Shown here: piece after piece, positions 8,340-17,080 of the stretch
Layout: every line of letters begins with the position of its first letter
Position numbering within the stretch: position 1 is the first letter of the stretch
DNA from: Azospirillum brasilense
Lineage (GTDB): Bacteria > Pseudomonadota > Alphaproteobacteria > Azospirillales > Azospirillaceae
Direction of reading: 5' to 3'
Length of the DNA stretch: 64,000 nt
Assembly: GCF_005222205.1 (NCBI RefSeq)
Contig: NZ_CP032345.1
Location: 1,551,501 to 1,615,500 of the forward strand
The notes under the pieces: generated by a model
Database searches by the model: none
What the model was told of the DNA's origin: nothing
What the model saw: only the letters and a program-made list of their open reading frames with translations
Position numbers and translations under genes: made by a program

Positions 8340-8924
8340 TTACATCACCGTCAGAGGCACGTTCATCGCCACGACCGACGGCGTCCCATCTTCCGCGACC
8401 CGGAAGCGATGGGCGCAGCCGTCGGTCAGGCGGTGGGTCGGCTTGCCCACCATGTCCCAGCCGGTGGCCAGCGCGTAGAGCGCCCGCATCACCCCGTTGT
8501 GGGCCACCGCCCCGGTCGGCACGCCGCCGGCACCGACCTCGGCCAGCCAGGGGATCAGCCGGCTCTGCACGTCGCGCGGGCTTTCCCCGCCCGGCGCCCG
8601 GAAGTCGAGGCCCATCCGCTCACGGTCCGCGGTCAGGGCGCCGCTCGACCGCAGCTCCTCCAGCAGGCGGCCTTCCCACTCGCCCCAGCCCATCTCGACG
8701 AGGCGCGGTTCGGGCGCCGGGTCGAGGCCGAGCAGCCGGGCGGTCTCCCAGGCCCGCCGCTTCGGGCTGGCGACCCAACGATAGCCCAACACGTCCGGCG
8801 GCAGCCTCCAGGTCGCGACTCGGGCGCGGCCCGCGTCGGACAGCGGCTCGTCGATGCCGCCCTGGAGACGGTGCGCGGCGTTCCAGGCGGTCGGCCCGTG
8901 GCGCAGGATGATGAGGTCGGTCAT
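8340..8924 (-). CDS. Histidine phosphatase family protein
   Basis: 194 residues with the phosphoglycerate-mutase-like phosphohistidine motif LRHGPTAWN (Arg8, His9, Gly10), a conserved Glu in WGEWEGRLLEEL, and the second His in AVAHNGVMRALYAL. It transfers a phosphate via phosphohistidine; the substrate cannot be predicted. Its ATG overlaps the stop of the upstream glycosyltransferase (ATGA), so the two are coupled, which hints at a sugar-phosphate substrate. Confidence 0.88.
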   Translation of the reverse strand: MTDLIILRHGPTAWNAAHRLQGGIDEPLSDAGRARVATWRLPPDVLGYRWVASPKRRAWETARLLGLDPAPEPRLVEMGWGEWEGRLLEELRSSGALTADRERMGLDFRAPGGESPRDVQSRLIPWLAEVGAGGVPTGAVAHNGVMRALYALATGWDMVGKPTHRLTDGCAHRFRVAEDGTPSVVAMNVPLTVM

Positions 8925-10144
8925 GGGTTCCCTTTCCGCACGGCGCGCCGGACGACGGTGTCCAGAACCTCCACCGCGTTGGTCAGATCGTGCTCCGCCG
9001 CGGCGATGCGGCGCGCCGCCTCGCCGAAGCGGCGGCGTTTCCCCGGGTCGTCGAGCAGCGCCCGGACGGCGGTGCCGAAGGCCTCCGCGTCGCCCACCGG
9101 CGGCAGCAGCCCGGTCACCCCGTCGCGCACGACGTCCGGAACGCCCCCGGTGCGCCCCGCCACAACCGGCAGCCCGGCGGCCTGGGCCTCCAGCAGGGCC
9201 ATGCCGTAGGCCTCGTTCACCGCCGGCCAGACCATCAGGTCGGCGGCGGCGTAGAGCGCGGTGAGATCGGAAGAGCCTTGCTGGCCAAGGATCAACACGC
9301 CCTCCCCCGCCCAGCGGGGGAGGGCCGGGGGGAGGGCCGGGGTGGGGGCAGGTGCACCTCCCCCAAACAGCGCCTCGATCCGGGGGCGAGCGGGGCCGTC
9401 ACCGGCTATGAGGAGGTGATGGGGAGGCAAGGCACTCGCCCCCACCCCGGCCCTCCCTCGCCGGGCGGGGAAGGGAGAGAGGGCTTCGGCCAGGATCTCG
9501 TAGGAACGCTCCTTGTCGCCGCCGCGCATCATGCCGACCGCCAGCAGCCACGGAACGTCCGGGTCCAGGCCGTAACGCGCCGCCAGCGCCGCCCGGTGCC
9601 GGTCGCGCTCCGCGGCGGCGTCCGCGAAGGGGCGCGTGTCGAGGAAGGGCCGCAGCCGCACCAGCCGGTCCGGCGACTGCAGCAGCGGCAGCACCCCCTC
9701 GGCGTCGTGGCCGGCGAGGTTGATGACCGCCGCCGCCTGCCGGATCGCCGCCTCGGCGGCGCGATGGCCGGCGGCGAAGGGGCCGGTGACCCGCTTGGCC
9801 GCGAAGGACGCCTCCGCCACCACATAGGGGATGCCGAAACGGCGGCTGACCGCCGGGCCGATCCAGTCCGGCGCCTTGTGGTACAGGTGGTAGGTGAACC
9901 AGAGGTCCGGCGGGTCGTCCCGCCAGCGCGCCGTCAGGCGGTCGGCGCAGCGCGCGCCCAGCGCGGCCAGACGCTCCGCCCGGCCCGGACGGCGCCCGTC
10001 GTCCCAACTGCGCAGGGTGCTGGCCAGGGTCACCCTGTGCCCGGCCCCCTCCAGCGCGGCCATCAGCAGCCGGGCCATGCGCCGGTCGCCCGAAGGCACC
10101 GGGTGGGTCGGGGATTTCAGCGGGGCGTAGAAGGCGATGCGCAT
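8921..10144 (-). CDS. Family 4 glycosyltransferase carrying two in-frame repeat insertions
   Basis: 407 residues with a GT-B layout: an N-terminal Rossmann half (MRIAFYAPLKSPTHPVPSGDRR, acceptor side) and a C-terminal nucleotide-sugar half with LLIAGDGPARPRIEAL, then NEAYGMALLEAQAAGLPVVAGRTGGVPDVV (the E-x7-E donor motif region). Two Pro/Ala/Gly-rich stretches, about residues 219-239 and 261-282, are encoded by REP-like DNA and flank the LLIAGDGP strand. They keep frame and are probably loop insertions. The sugar and acceptor are unknown. The gene is coupled to the phosphatase downstream. Confidence 0.88.
   Translation of the reverse strand: MRIAFYAPLKSPTHPVPSGDRRMARLLMAALEGAGHRVTLASTLRSWDDGRRPGRAERLAALGARCADRLTARWRDDPPDLWFTYHLYHKAPDWIGPAVSRRFGIPYVVAEASFAAKRVTGPFAAGHRAAEAAIRQAAAVINLAGHDAEGVLPLLQSPDRLVRLRPFLDTRPFADAAAERDRHRAALAARYGLDPDVPWLLAVGMMRGGDKERSYEILAEALSPFPARRGRAGVGASALPPHHLLIAGDGPARPRIEALFGGGAPAPTPALPPALPRWAGEGVLILGQQGSSDLTALYAAADLMVWPAVNEAYGMALLEAQAAGLPVVAGRTGGVPDVVRDGVTGLLPPVGDAEAFGTAVRALLDDPGKRRRFGEAARRIAAAEHDLTNAVEVLDTVVRRAVRKGNP
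9300..9357. repeat. REP-like palindromic repeat, coding copy 1
   Basis: CCCTCCCCCGC-CCA-GCGGGGGAGGG (9300-9324) is a perfect 11-bp stem, followed by GGCCGGGGTGGGGGC. It is read on the minus strand as a Pro/Ala-rich insert in the glycosyltransferase. It resembles copy 2 in opposite orientation. Confidence 0.75.
9431..9486. repeat. REP-like palindromic repeat, coding copy 2
   Basis: TCGCCCCCACCCCGGCCCTC followed by an imperfect CCCTCCCTCGCC/GGGCGGGGAAGGGAG hairpin. It is the inverted counterpart of the copy at 9300, so the two form a head-to-head pair about 75 bp apart within one gene. Confidence 0.7.
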
Positions 10145-10175
10145 CGCGGCCCCGGTGTCAGGGTGGAAAGGACGC

Positions 10176-11156
10176 TCAGAACGGGGTCGGTTCGCGCGCG
10201 CAGACGACCCGGTTCCGTCCGGCGGCCTTGGCGCGGTACAGCGCCTCGTCCGCGCTGGACAGCATGGCGTCCACGTCGCGCGTCCCGGCCGCGCAGCAGG
10301 CGACGCCGATCGATACGGTGAAACGCACGGTCTCCGCGCCCGATGGTACCGTCAGTTCCGCCGTGCGGCGCCGGATGCGCTCCGCCACCATGCGCGCCCC
10401 GGCGATGTCGGTCTCCGGCAGCAGGATGGCGAACTCCTCGCCGCCGGTGCGGCCCAGCAGGTCGTTCTCCCGCAGCAGGGCGCGGCAGGCGGCGGTGAAG
10501 GTGCGCAGCGCCTCGTCCCCCACGGCGTGGCCGTGGGTGTCGTTGATGCTCTTGAAATGGTCGAGGTCGAGCATCAGCAGGGTGACCGGCCGACCATAGC
10601 GGCGGGCGCGGGCCAGCTCCTGCTCCGCCGCTTCGACGAAGTGGCGGCGGTTGGACACGCCGGTCAGGGGATCGGTGATCGAGAGCCGGCGCAGCCGCTC
10701 CTCCGACTCCTTCAGCGCCGTCACGTCGTTGATCAGGACATAGATGACCGGCAGCCCGTCCCAGGGCAGGGGCGACATGCTGACCTGGACGCAGGTGCGC
10801 CGCCCGTCTGCGGACATCATCACCCCGTCCTGGGACCGCACCAGCTCGCGGTTGCGCAGGCAACGCAGAAAGGCGTCCCGCTGGTCGTCGATGCCCGATT
10901 CCTCGACGAAATCCAGGAAGTGGCGCCCGACCAGGGCGTCGCCGCTCTGGCCCAGAATGCGCGCGGCCTCCTGGTTGGCGAAGACGATGCCCATTTCCTG
11001 ATGGATCAGGAGCCCGGCGGGCAGCAGGTCGAGCATGTCGCCCAGCTTGCTGCGCGTCAGCGACAGCTCGTGGCTGGTCGCCACGGCGTCCCTGTCGTCG
11101 TCGAAGTCGATGAAGGAGAGGGCGTCCGGTTCGGAAGAGGCGTACAGACTCGACAT
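10176..11156 (-). CDS. PAS-GGDEF diguanylate cyclase
   Basis: 326 residues from the ATG (a TTG 21 bases upstream is also possible). A PAS domain covers about residues 35-150 (LLPAGLLIHQEMGIVFANQEA), then a GGDEF domain starts at RLSITDPLTGVSNRRHF. The active-site motif is GGEEF (238-242), and the inhibitory I-site RxxD is REND (229-232), five residues before it. The enzyme should make cyclic di-GMP from GTP with product inhibition. No transmembrane segment is seen, so it is cytoplasmic. It sits among glycan genes, a common setting for c-di-GMP control of exopolysaccharide. Confidence 0.92.
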   Translation of the reverse strand: MSSLYASSEPDALSFIDFDDDRDAVATSHELSLTRSKLGDMLDLLPAGLLIHQEMGIVFANQEAARILGQSGDALVGRHFLDFVEESGIDDQRDAFLRCLRNRELVRSQDGVMMSADGRRTCVQVSMSPLPWDGLPVIYVLINDVTALKESEERLRRLSITDPLTGVSNRRHFVEAAEQELARARRYGRPVTLLMLDLDHFKSINDTHGHAVGDEALRTFTAACRALLRENDLLGRTGGEEFAILLPETDIAGARMVAERIRRRTAELTVPSGAETVRFTVSIGVACCAAGTRDVDAMLSSADEALYRAKAAGRNRVVCAREPTPF

Positions 11157-11197
11157 GACGTCGCAAAGGTGGAGCAAAGCCGCACTCTATCCCGTCA

Positions 11198-12472
11198 TCA
11201 GCCGCCGTGCAATGCACAGCATCCTCCGAATGGCATAAGAGTTGTCTGGCTATTTCCGATTGTGAAACGATCGTGCAGCCGGTCGATGCCCGAATCGCTG
11301 CCGAAGTCACGCCGCACCCGCGCGGCACCCGCCGCACCCAGCGCCGCGCGGCGGGCCGGTTGGCGGATCAGCGACTCGAGCGCGCCGGACAGCGCGACGG
11401 GGTCTTCGGGGGCCACCAACGTGCCGGTGACCCCATCCTCGATCAGCTCCGCCACCGCCGCGGCGCGGGTGGACAGGCAGGCCAGCCCCTGGCTCTGCGC
11501 CTCCATCAGCACGTTGGGCAGCCCGTCGCGGTCGCCGTCGCGCGCGGTGCGGCAGGGCAGGACGAACAGGTCGGCGCGGCGGTACTGGACGATCACCGCG
11601 TCCTGGGCCTTCGCCCCCTGCCAGTCGAGCCGCCCCTCCAGCCCCAGCGCCGCCGCCTGCGCCTTCAGCGCGGGCAGCCGGTCGCCGCCGCCGATGTGGG
11701 TCCAGCGCCAGTGCAGCCCGGCGGGCAGGCGGGCCAGCGCGTCGAGCAGCAGGTCGAAGCCCTTCTTCTCCACCGCCCGCCCGACCGACAGCAGCCGCAC
11801 CGGGTCGGCGGGGTCGGCCCCGTCGCGCGCCGGGCGCGCGTCCGGCGGGGCTGGGAAGCGGCTGAAGTCCAGGCCGTGGTAGAGCAGCTCCACCCGCTGC
11901 GGCTCCGGCGCCAGTTCGCGCAGGCGGGCGAGGCCGAGCGCGGTGCAGGTCACGCCCCAGCGCGCCTCGGCCAGCTTGTCCCGCAGGTCCCAGTCCGGCG
12001 AGGTCCAGATGTCCTTGGCGTGGGCGGAGAAGCTCCAGGGCAGGCCGGTCAGCAGCGCGGTGTAGCGCGCGACGCTGGCCGGGGTGTGCAGGAAATGGGT
12101 GTGCAGCCAGGTGACGTCCGCCGGCAGCTCCGCCGCCAGCACGCAGGCTTGGCCGAAGCGGCGCGCGCGGTTGCGGCTGGGGTCGCGCCGCAGGTCAGCC
12201 AGCCAGGCGGCCCGCGCCGCCGGCCAGCCGGGGAGCCGCCGCGCCGCGGCCAGGGCGCGCAGCACGCGGGCGGGCGCGTCGTGCAGATATTCGGGCAGGT
12301 AGGTCACCGGGGCGGTGACGCGGCGGTTCAGCTCGTGCACCGCCTTGTCGGTCGGTTGACGCAGGCTGACGATCAGTTGACGCAACCCCCGCCGCTCCAG
12401 CCCCAGGATCTCCTGCGCGATGAAGGTTTCCGACAGGCGGGGCCAGCCCTTGACGATGACGGCAACGGTCAC
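11198..12472 (-). CDS. Family 4 glycosyltransferase
   Basis: 424 residues of a GT-B retaining glycosyltransferase. Key stretches are VKGWPRLSETFIAQE at the N-terminus, HTHFLHTPASVAR, SFSAHAKDIW, LYHGLDFSRF, the donor-binding LLSVGRAVEKKGFDLLLDAL, and DGLPNVLMEAQSQGLACLSTRAAAVAELI. This pattern resembles exopolysaccharide or colanic-acid-type GT4 enzymes. The start chosen is GTG at 12472, because it overlaps the stop of the upstream gene as GTGA; the longer frame adds 13 Arg-rich residues. It is co-transcribed with the gene at 12469. Confidence 0.9.
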   Translation of the reverse strand: MTVAVIVKGWPRLSETFIAQEILGLERRGLRQLIVSLRQPTDKAVHELNRRVTAPVTYLPEYLHDAPARVLRALAAARRLPGWPAARAAWLADLRRDPSRNRARRFGQACVLAAELPADVTWLHTHFLHTPASVARYTALLTGLPWSFSAHAKDIWTSPDWDLRDKLAEARWGVTCTALGLARLRELAPEPQRVELLYHGLDFSRFPAPPDARPARDGADPADPVRLLSVGRAVEKKGFDLLLDALARLPAGLHWRWTHIGGGDRLPALKAQAAALGLEGRLDWQGAKAQDAVIVQYRRADLFVLPCRTARDGDRDGLPNVLMEAQSQGLACLSTRAAAVAELIEDGVTGTLVAPEDPVALSGALESLIRQPARRAALGAAGAARVRRDFGSDSGIDRLHDRFTIGNSQTTLMPFGGCCALHGG

Positions 12473-13725
12473 GCGGCGTCCCCGGCGGCCATCTGGCGTT
12501 CGGGCGCGCAAGGGGGCTGGGACGGACCCTGGGTCGGGGCCGAGGCCGACTCCGGCAGGTAGCGCGCCGACAGGCGGTTGACGCTCTCCAGCCCGCCGAG
12601 CAGGCCCGGCACCACCACCGAGGAGGGCGGCGCCTGCCAGGGCAGCCGGCGCAGCGCCGCCGCCATCGCCGCGGCGTCGCGCACCCCGTCGTCCATCAGG
12701 ACGGAGACCAGCCCCAGCTCCTGCGCGCGGGCGGCGCGGATGGTCTGCTCGCGCCGCGGCACCTCGCGCGGGACGATCAGCGCCTTCTTGTCGAAGGACA
12801 GGATCTCACAGAAGGTGTTGTAGCCGCCCATGGCGACCACCCCCACCGCCCCCTGCATCAGCCGCTCGATCCGCGCCTCGAAGGCGGTGGCCTCGACGTT
12901 GGGCAGGGCCTCGGCGCGGGCCAGGAACTCGGCCTGGAGGTCGGGCTGCATGAAGGGGCCGAACACCAGCACGGCGCGGTAGGGGATGCCGGGATCGCTC
13001 TCGTAGGCGCGCAGCACCCAGTCGACCAGCGCCTCGCCATCGCCGCCGCCGCCGGGGGTGACCAGGATGTAGGGCTCGTCGGGCAGGCCGGGGCCGTGCG
13101 GGACCGCCGGCGGCACGGTGCGGTGCAGGTAGCCGGTGTAGACCATCTTGTCGCGCACCGACTGCGGGACCTCGATCCCCTCCAGCGGGTCGCAGATCTG
13201 CGGCAGGCCGTAGGCCCAGATCTCGTCGTACAGGTTCTCCAGCGCCGGCAGGACCTTCTTGCGCTCCCACTCCGGGGCGAGCAGGGCCGGCTCGTCCATC
13301 ACGTCGCGCAGGCCCAGCACCAGCGGCACGCCGCGGCCCTTCAGAAGCTCCAGCGTCTCCCGCACCTCGCCGCGCAGGCCGAGCGGTTCCTTGTCCACGA
13401 TGAACAGGTCGGGCTGGTAGATCTCCGCCGTGTGGCGGATCAGCGAGGCCCGCATCGACAGGATCTCGTCGATGTCCAGATGCAGGTTCAGCGCCGTGTA
13501 CTCGCCGTTGCGCAGCTTGATGACGCCGGGGATGCGCACGAAGTCCACCCGCGTGCGGAAGTCGAAGCTGCCGACGATGGGCGAGCCGGACAGGATCAGC
13601 ACGGACAGGTTGCCGTAGCGCTCCACCAGCGCATGAGCGATGGCCCGGCAGCGGCGCAGATGGCCGAGGCCGAACGTGTCATGGCTGTAGATGAGCACGC
13701 GGCCCGAGGTCGGACGTTCGCTCAT
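12469..13725 (-). CDS. Predicted glycosyltransferase (COG4671-like, GT28/MurG-type fold)
   Basis: 418 residues that begin RVLIYSHDTFGLGHLRRCRAI, the mark of a predicted glycosyltransferase group related to MurG and Gtf enzymes. The C-terminal half has ILVTPGGGGDG (nucleotide-sugar loop) and VVAMGGYNTFCEILSFDKKALIVPR, the usual donor-site signature. The last 35 residues are a low-complexity tail. The substrate is unknown. It heads a two-gene minus-strand unit with the GT4 gene, and its start is 193 bp from the divergent ABC-like gene. A second, more distant protein of the same fold lies at 17081. Confidence 0.85.
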   Translation of the reverse strand: MSERPTSGRVLIYSHDTFGLGHLRRCRAIAHALVERYGNLSVLILSGSPIVGSFDFRTRVDFVRIPGVIKLRNGEYTALNLHLDIDEILSMRASLIRHTAEIYQPDLFIVDKEPLGLRGEVRETLELLKGRGVPLVLGLRDVMDEPALLAPEWERKKVLPALENLYDEIWAYGLPQICDPLEGIEVPQSVRDKMVYTGYLHRTVPPAVPHGPGLPDEPYILVTPGGGGDGEALVDWVLRAYESDPGIPYRAVLVFGPFMQPDLQAEFLARAEALPNVEATAFEARIERLMQGAVGVVAMGGYNTFCEILSFDKKALIVPREVPRREQTIRAARAQELGLVSVLMDDGVRDAAAMAAALRRLPWQAPPSSVVVPGLLGGLESVNRLSARYLPESASAPTQGPSQPPCAPERQMAAGDAA

Positions 13726-13918
13726 AGACTTCCTACCTCTCCCGATTGGCCTCTTGTGTCCGGCCGCGGCTTGGCCGATGAACGGGTGTGCGTCGTGCCG
13801 CCGCCGGATTGGCGGCGGACCGCTTGCGGGCTCACCATATCCTCAGCGGCCAAGCGGCAGAGGGGGTAAGGTGTCTGCCTGCTCCCGGCACCGGCGTCCC
13901 CTTGCGTAGAATGGCGCT

Positions 13919-16558
13919 ATGGAATCCAGCATCTTCCGATTCATCCTTCGGCACAGCGTCCGTCAGCAGATCGTGCTGACCCTGATGACCCTGGCGTCCT
14001 TCCCCTTCCTTTACGCCTCGCTCGACCTGCCGAAGCGGATCGTCAACGAGGCGATCGCCGGGAAGAAGCTGCCTGAATCCTTCCTCGGCTTCCATCTCGA
14101 TCAGGTGACTTACCTGTTCGTCCTATGCGGACTGTTCCTGACTTTGGTGCTGGTCAACGGCGCGTTCAAGTATGTCATAAACACCTACAAGGGCCGCCTG
14201 GGCGAGCGGATGCTGCGACGCCTGCGGTACGAGCTGTACGTGCGCGTCCTGCGCTTCCCCCTGCCCCGCTTCCGGAAGATGTCGTCCGGGGAGATCATCC
14301 CCATGATCACGGCGGAGGTGGAACCGCTGGGCGGCTTCATCGGGGACGCCATCGCCATCCCGGTGTTCCAGGGCGGCACGCTGCTGGTCTACATCGCCTT
14401 CATCTTCGTCCAGGACCCGGTGCTGGGAGCAGCGGCGGTGTCGCTGTACCCGTTCCAAGGCTGGCTCATCCCACGGCTTCAGCGCAAGGTCAATCAGCTT
14501 GGCAAACAGCGCGTACGTGCCATGCGCCAGATTGCCGATCGCATCGGCGAGACGGTGTCCGGCATCCAGGAGGTTCACACCCACAACACGGCGTCCTGGC
14601 ACCTCGCCGACCTCAGCCACCGCCTGGGCGACGTGTACCGCATCCGTTTCGAGATTTACCAAAGAAAGTTTTTTGTCAAATTTTTGAACAATTTCATAAA
14701 CCAACTCACCCCGTTCTTCTTCTATTCGATCGGCGGTTATCTGGTGATCCACGGCCAACTCTCCTTCGGCGCGCTGGTCGCGGTGCTGGCCGCCTACAAG
14801 GACTTGGCGGCTCCTTGGAAGGAACTCCTCGACTGGTACCAGCAGAAGGAGGACAACCGGATCAAGTACGAGCAGGTGGTGGAGCAGTTCCACGTCCCCG
14901 ACCTGCTGGCCGAACGCCTGCTGCGCGAGGAGGAGGACGTCCCCTTCACGGGCAGCCTGTCCTTCCACAACGTCGGGTTCGGGGAGGACGGCGGATCGCC
15001 CATCCTGGAGGGGGTGACCTGCGACATCCCGCTGGACGGCCACACCGCGCTGATCGGCGTCGGCTCCGGGCGGGACGAGCTGGCGCAGCTCGCCGCGCGC
15101 GTGCTGCTGCCCTCGTCGGGGCAGATCCGGCTGGGCGAGCATGATTATGCGGAACTGCCGGAGAGCGTGACCGGGCGGCGCGCCGCCTATGTCGGGGCCG
15201 CCCCCTACCTGTTCTCGGCCTCGCTCTACGACAACCTCGTCTACGGGCTGCGCCACCGGCCGCTGCGCGAGAATGGCGAAAGCGAGGAAGCCGAGGAGCG
15301 GCGCAAGAAGCGGATGGCCGAGTCGGTGCTGTCCGGCAACGCCACCGACGACGTGCACGCCGACTGGATCGACTACGCGGCCGCCGGCTGCGACGGGCCG
15401 GAGGATCTGAAGGCGCGCATCCTGCGGGTGGTGACGATGGTCTCGCTGCAGGACGACGTGTACGGCATGGGCCTCAACCGCACCGTCGATCCGGAGCACC
15501 GCCCCGACGTGGCCGCCCGCGTGTTGGAGGCCCGCGACGCCATGCGCGCCATGATGCTGAACAACCCGGAGCTGGGGCGGCTGGTCGAGCGCTTCGACCC
15601 CGACCGCTACGCCGTGAACGCCACGCTGGCGGAGAATCTGCTGTTCGGAACGCCGGTCGGGCCGATCTTCCAGACTGACGCGCTGGCCTCCAATCCCTAT
15701 ATGTTGCATGTGCTGGACAAGGTGGGGCTGATCGACACCATCCTGGAGACCGGCCACAAGGTGGCGGAGACCATGGTCGAGCTGTTCGCCGGCCTGCCGC
15801 CCGGCCACGAGTTCTTCGAGCGCTTCTCCTTCATCGGCTTCGCCGAGCTGCCGGAGTACCAGGCCATCCTGGCGCGCACCGCGAAGGAAGGGCTGGGCGC
15901 GCTGCGGCCCGAGGAGCGGACGCGGCTGATGACCCTGCCCTTCAAGCTGATCGGCGCCCGCCACCGTCTGGGCCTGATGACGCCGGACCTGGAAAAGAAG
16001 CTTCTGCAGGCGCGGCATCTCTTCGCCAGCGACCTGCCGGCCGACCTGAAGCACGCCGTCGCCTTCTTCGACCCGGACGCCTACAACGCCGCGGCCAGCA
16101 TCCAGGACAACATCCTGTTCGGCAAGATGGTCTACGGGCAGGCGCAGGTGCAATCCAAGGTGGGCCGCATCGTGGCGGAGCTGGTGGACCAGCTTCACCT
16201 GCGCGACACCATCGTGGAGGTCGGGCTGGAACACCCGGTGGGGGTGGCGGGGTCGCGCCTGTCCGCCGCGCAGCGCCAGAAGGCGGCGCTGGCCCGCGCC
16301 TTGCTGAAGCGCCCCGACCTGCTGGTGCTGAGCGAGGCGACCAGCGGTCTGGACACCAGCAGCCAGAGCAAGGTGCATTCCGCGATCCTGGGGGAACGCA
16401 AAGGGTGTGGTCTTGTGTGGGTTCTGCAGCGTGCCGGCTTGGCACGGGCGTTCGAGCGAGTCATTGTGATGAAGGACGGTCGAATCGCCGAGCATGGCCG
16501 CTTCGATGAGTTGAACAGGCCCGGCACGTTGTTGCATGAATTGGTGTCCGCCGAATAA
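13919..16558 (+). CDS. ABC exporter-like protein with degenerate ATPase domain and long insertion
   Basis: 879 residues. Residues 1-320 look like a six-helix type IV exporter membrane domain, and an ABC nucleotide-binding domain follows from about 350. Almost every catalytic motif is altered. The P-loop is GVGSGRDE (380-387) with no Lys, the Q-loop Gln is Ala427, the signature is LSAAQ (781-785) instead of LSGGQ, the Walker B Asp is Ser805 (LVLSEATS), and the H-loop His is Gln837. The Glu806 and D-loop SGLD remain. About 270 extra residues lie between Q-loop and signature. The post-Q-loop motif recurs three times: DNLVYG (438), ENLLFG (572) and DNILFG (730). It is probably not a normal ATPase. 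It heads the plus-strand run and is followed by a cyclic-nucleotide-binding protein. Confidence 0.85.
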   Translation: MESSIFRFILRHSVRQQIVLTLMTLASFPFLYASLDLPKRIVNEAIAGKKLPESFLGFHLDQVTYLFVLCGLFLTLVLVNGAFKYVINTYKGRLGERMLRRLRYELYVRVLRFPLPRFRKMSSGEIIPMITAEVEPLGGFIGDAIAIPVFQGGTLLVYIAFIFVQDPVLGAAAVSLYPFQGWLIPRLQRKVNQLGKQRVRAMRQIADRIGETVSGIQEVHTHNTASWHLADLSHRLGDVYRIRFEIYQRKFFVKFLNNFINQLTPFFFYSIGGYLVIHGQLSFGALVAVLAAYKDLAAPWKELLDWYQQKEDNRIKYEQVVEQFHVPDLLAERLLREEEDVPFTGSLSFHNVGFGEDGGSPILEGVTCDIPLDGHTALIGVGSGRDELAQLAARVLLPSSGQIRLGEHDYAELPESVTGRRAAYVGAAPYLFSASLYDNLVYGLRHRPLRENGESEEAEERRKKRMAESVLSGNATDDVHADWIDYAAAGCDGPEDLKARILRVVTMVSLQDDVYGMGLNRTVDPEHRPDVAARVLEARDAMRAMMLNNPELGRLVERFDPDRYAVNATLAENLLFGTPVGPIFQTDALASNPYMLHVLDKVGLIDTILETGHKVAETMVELFAGLPPGHEFFERFSFIGFAELPEYQAILARTAKEGLGALRPEERTRLMTLPFKLIGARHRLGLMTPDLEKKLLQARHLFASDLPADLKHAVAFFDPDAYNAAASIQDNILFGKMVYGQAQVQSKVGRIVAELVDQLHLRDTIVEVGLEHPVGVAGSRLSAAQRQKAALARALLKRPDLLVLSEATSGLDTSSQSKVHSAILGERKGCGLVWVLQRAGLARAFERVIVMKDGRIAEHGRFDELNRPGTLLHELVSAE

Positions 16559-16586
16559 ATCCGGCGACGTTGAGGAGGCAGACGGC

Positions 16587-17042
16587 ATGAGCATCGCCGA
16601 AGAAGTCAATTGCCTGCGCAGGATTCCCCTGTTCGCCAACATCGACACTTCCAAGCTCAAGCTTCTCGCCTTCACCAGCGAACGGCTGAGCTTCCGGTCG
16701 GGCGACATCCTGTTCGAGCAGGACGAGATGGGCACCTGTGCCTACATCCTGCTGCGTGGAGAAGCCGAGGTGATCGTGACCGGCCCCGGCGGGCCGCTGA
16801 CCGTCGCGACGCTGGGCTCCAACGAAATCGTCGGCGAGATCGCCATCCTGTGCGACGTGCCGCGCACCGCCACCGTCCGCGCCAGCTCCGATCTGGAGGC
16901 GCTGTGCGTGCCGAAGGATCATTTCCTCCAGATGATCGCCGACTTCCCGCAGATGGGGCTGGAAATCATGCGCTCCCTGGCCCACCGCCTGGAGCAGACG
17001 ACCACGCGCCTGCGTGAGGTGCTGGCCGCCCAGGCGATCTGA
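16587..17042 (+). CDS. Stand-alone cyclic-nucleotide-binding domain protein
   Basis: 151 residues that are almost entirely one CRP/PKA-type cyclic nucleotide-binding domain. The phosphate-binding cassette reads VGEIAILCDVPRTATVRA, with the expected Gly-Glu and Arg, so ligand binding is plausible. There is no helix-turn-helix or other output domain. The ATG follows TGAGGAGGCA, a strong ribosome site; the upstream in-frame extension overlaps the ABC-like gene. The gap of 28 bp to that gene suggests co-translation and a regulatory partnership. Confidence 0.9.
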   Translation: MSIAEEVNCLRRIPLFANIDTSKLKLLAFTSERLSFRSGDILFEQDEMGTCAYILLRGEAEVIVTGPGGPLTVATLGSNEIVGEIAILCDVPRTATVRASSDLEALCVPKDHFLQMIADFPQMGLEIMRSLAHRLEQTTTRLREVLAAQAI

Positions 17043-17080
17043 AGATTTGGCAACCTGACCTTTTGGCGACCGGACACCCC

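Noticed and set aside
14123..16735. 870-residue open frame on the minus strand opposite the ABC-like gene
   Set aside because: Its composition (His/Gln/Arg/Val-rich, no motifs) is typical of antisense shadow frames in GC-rich DNA.
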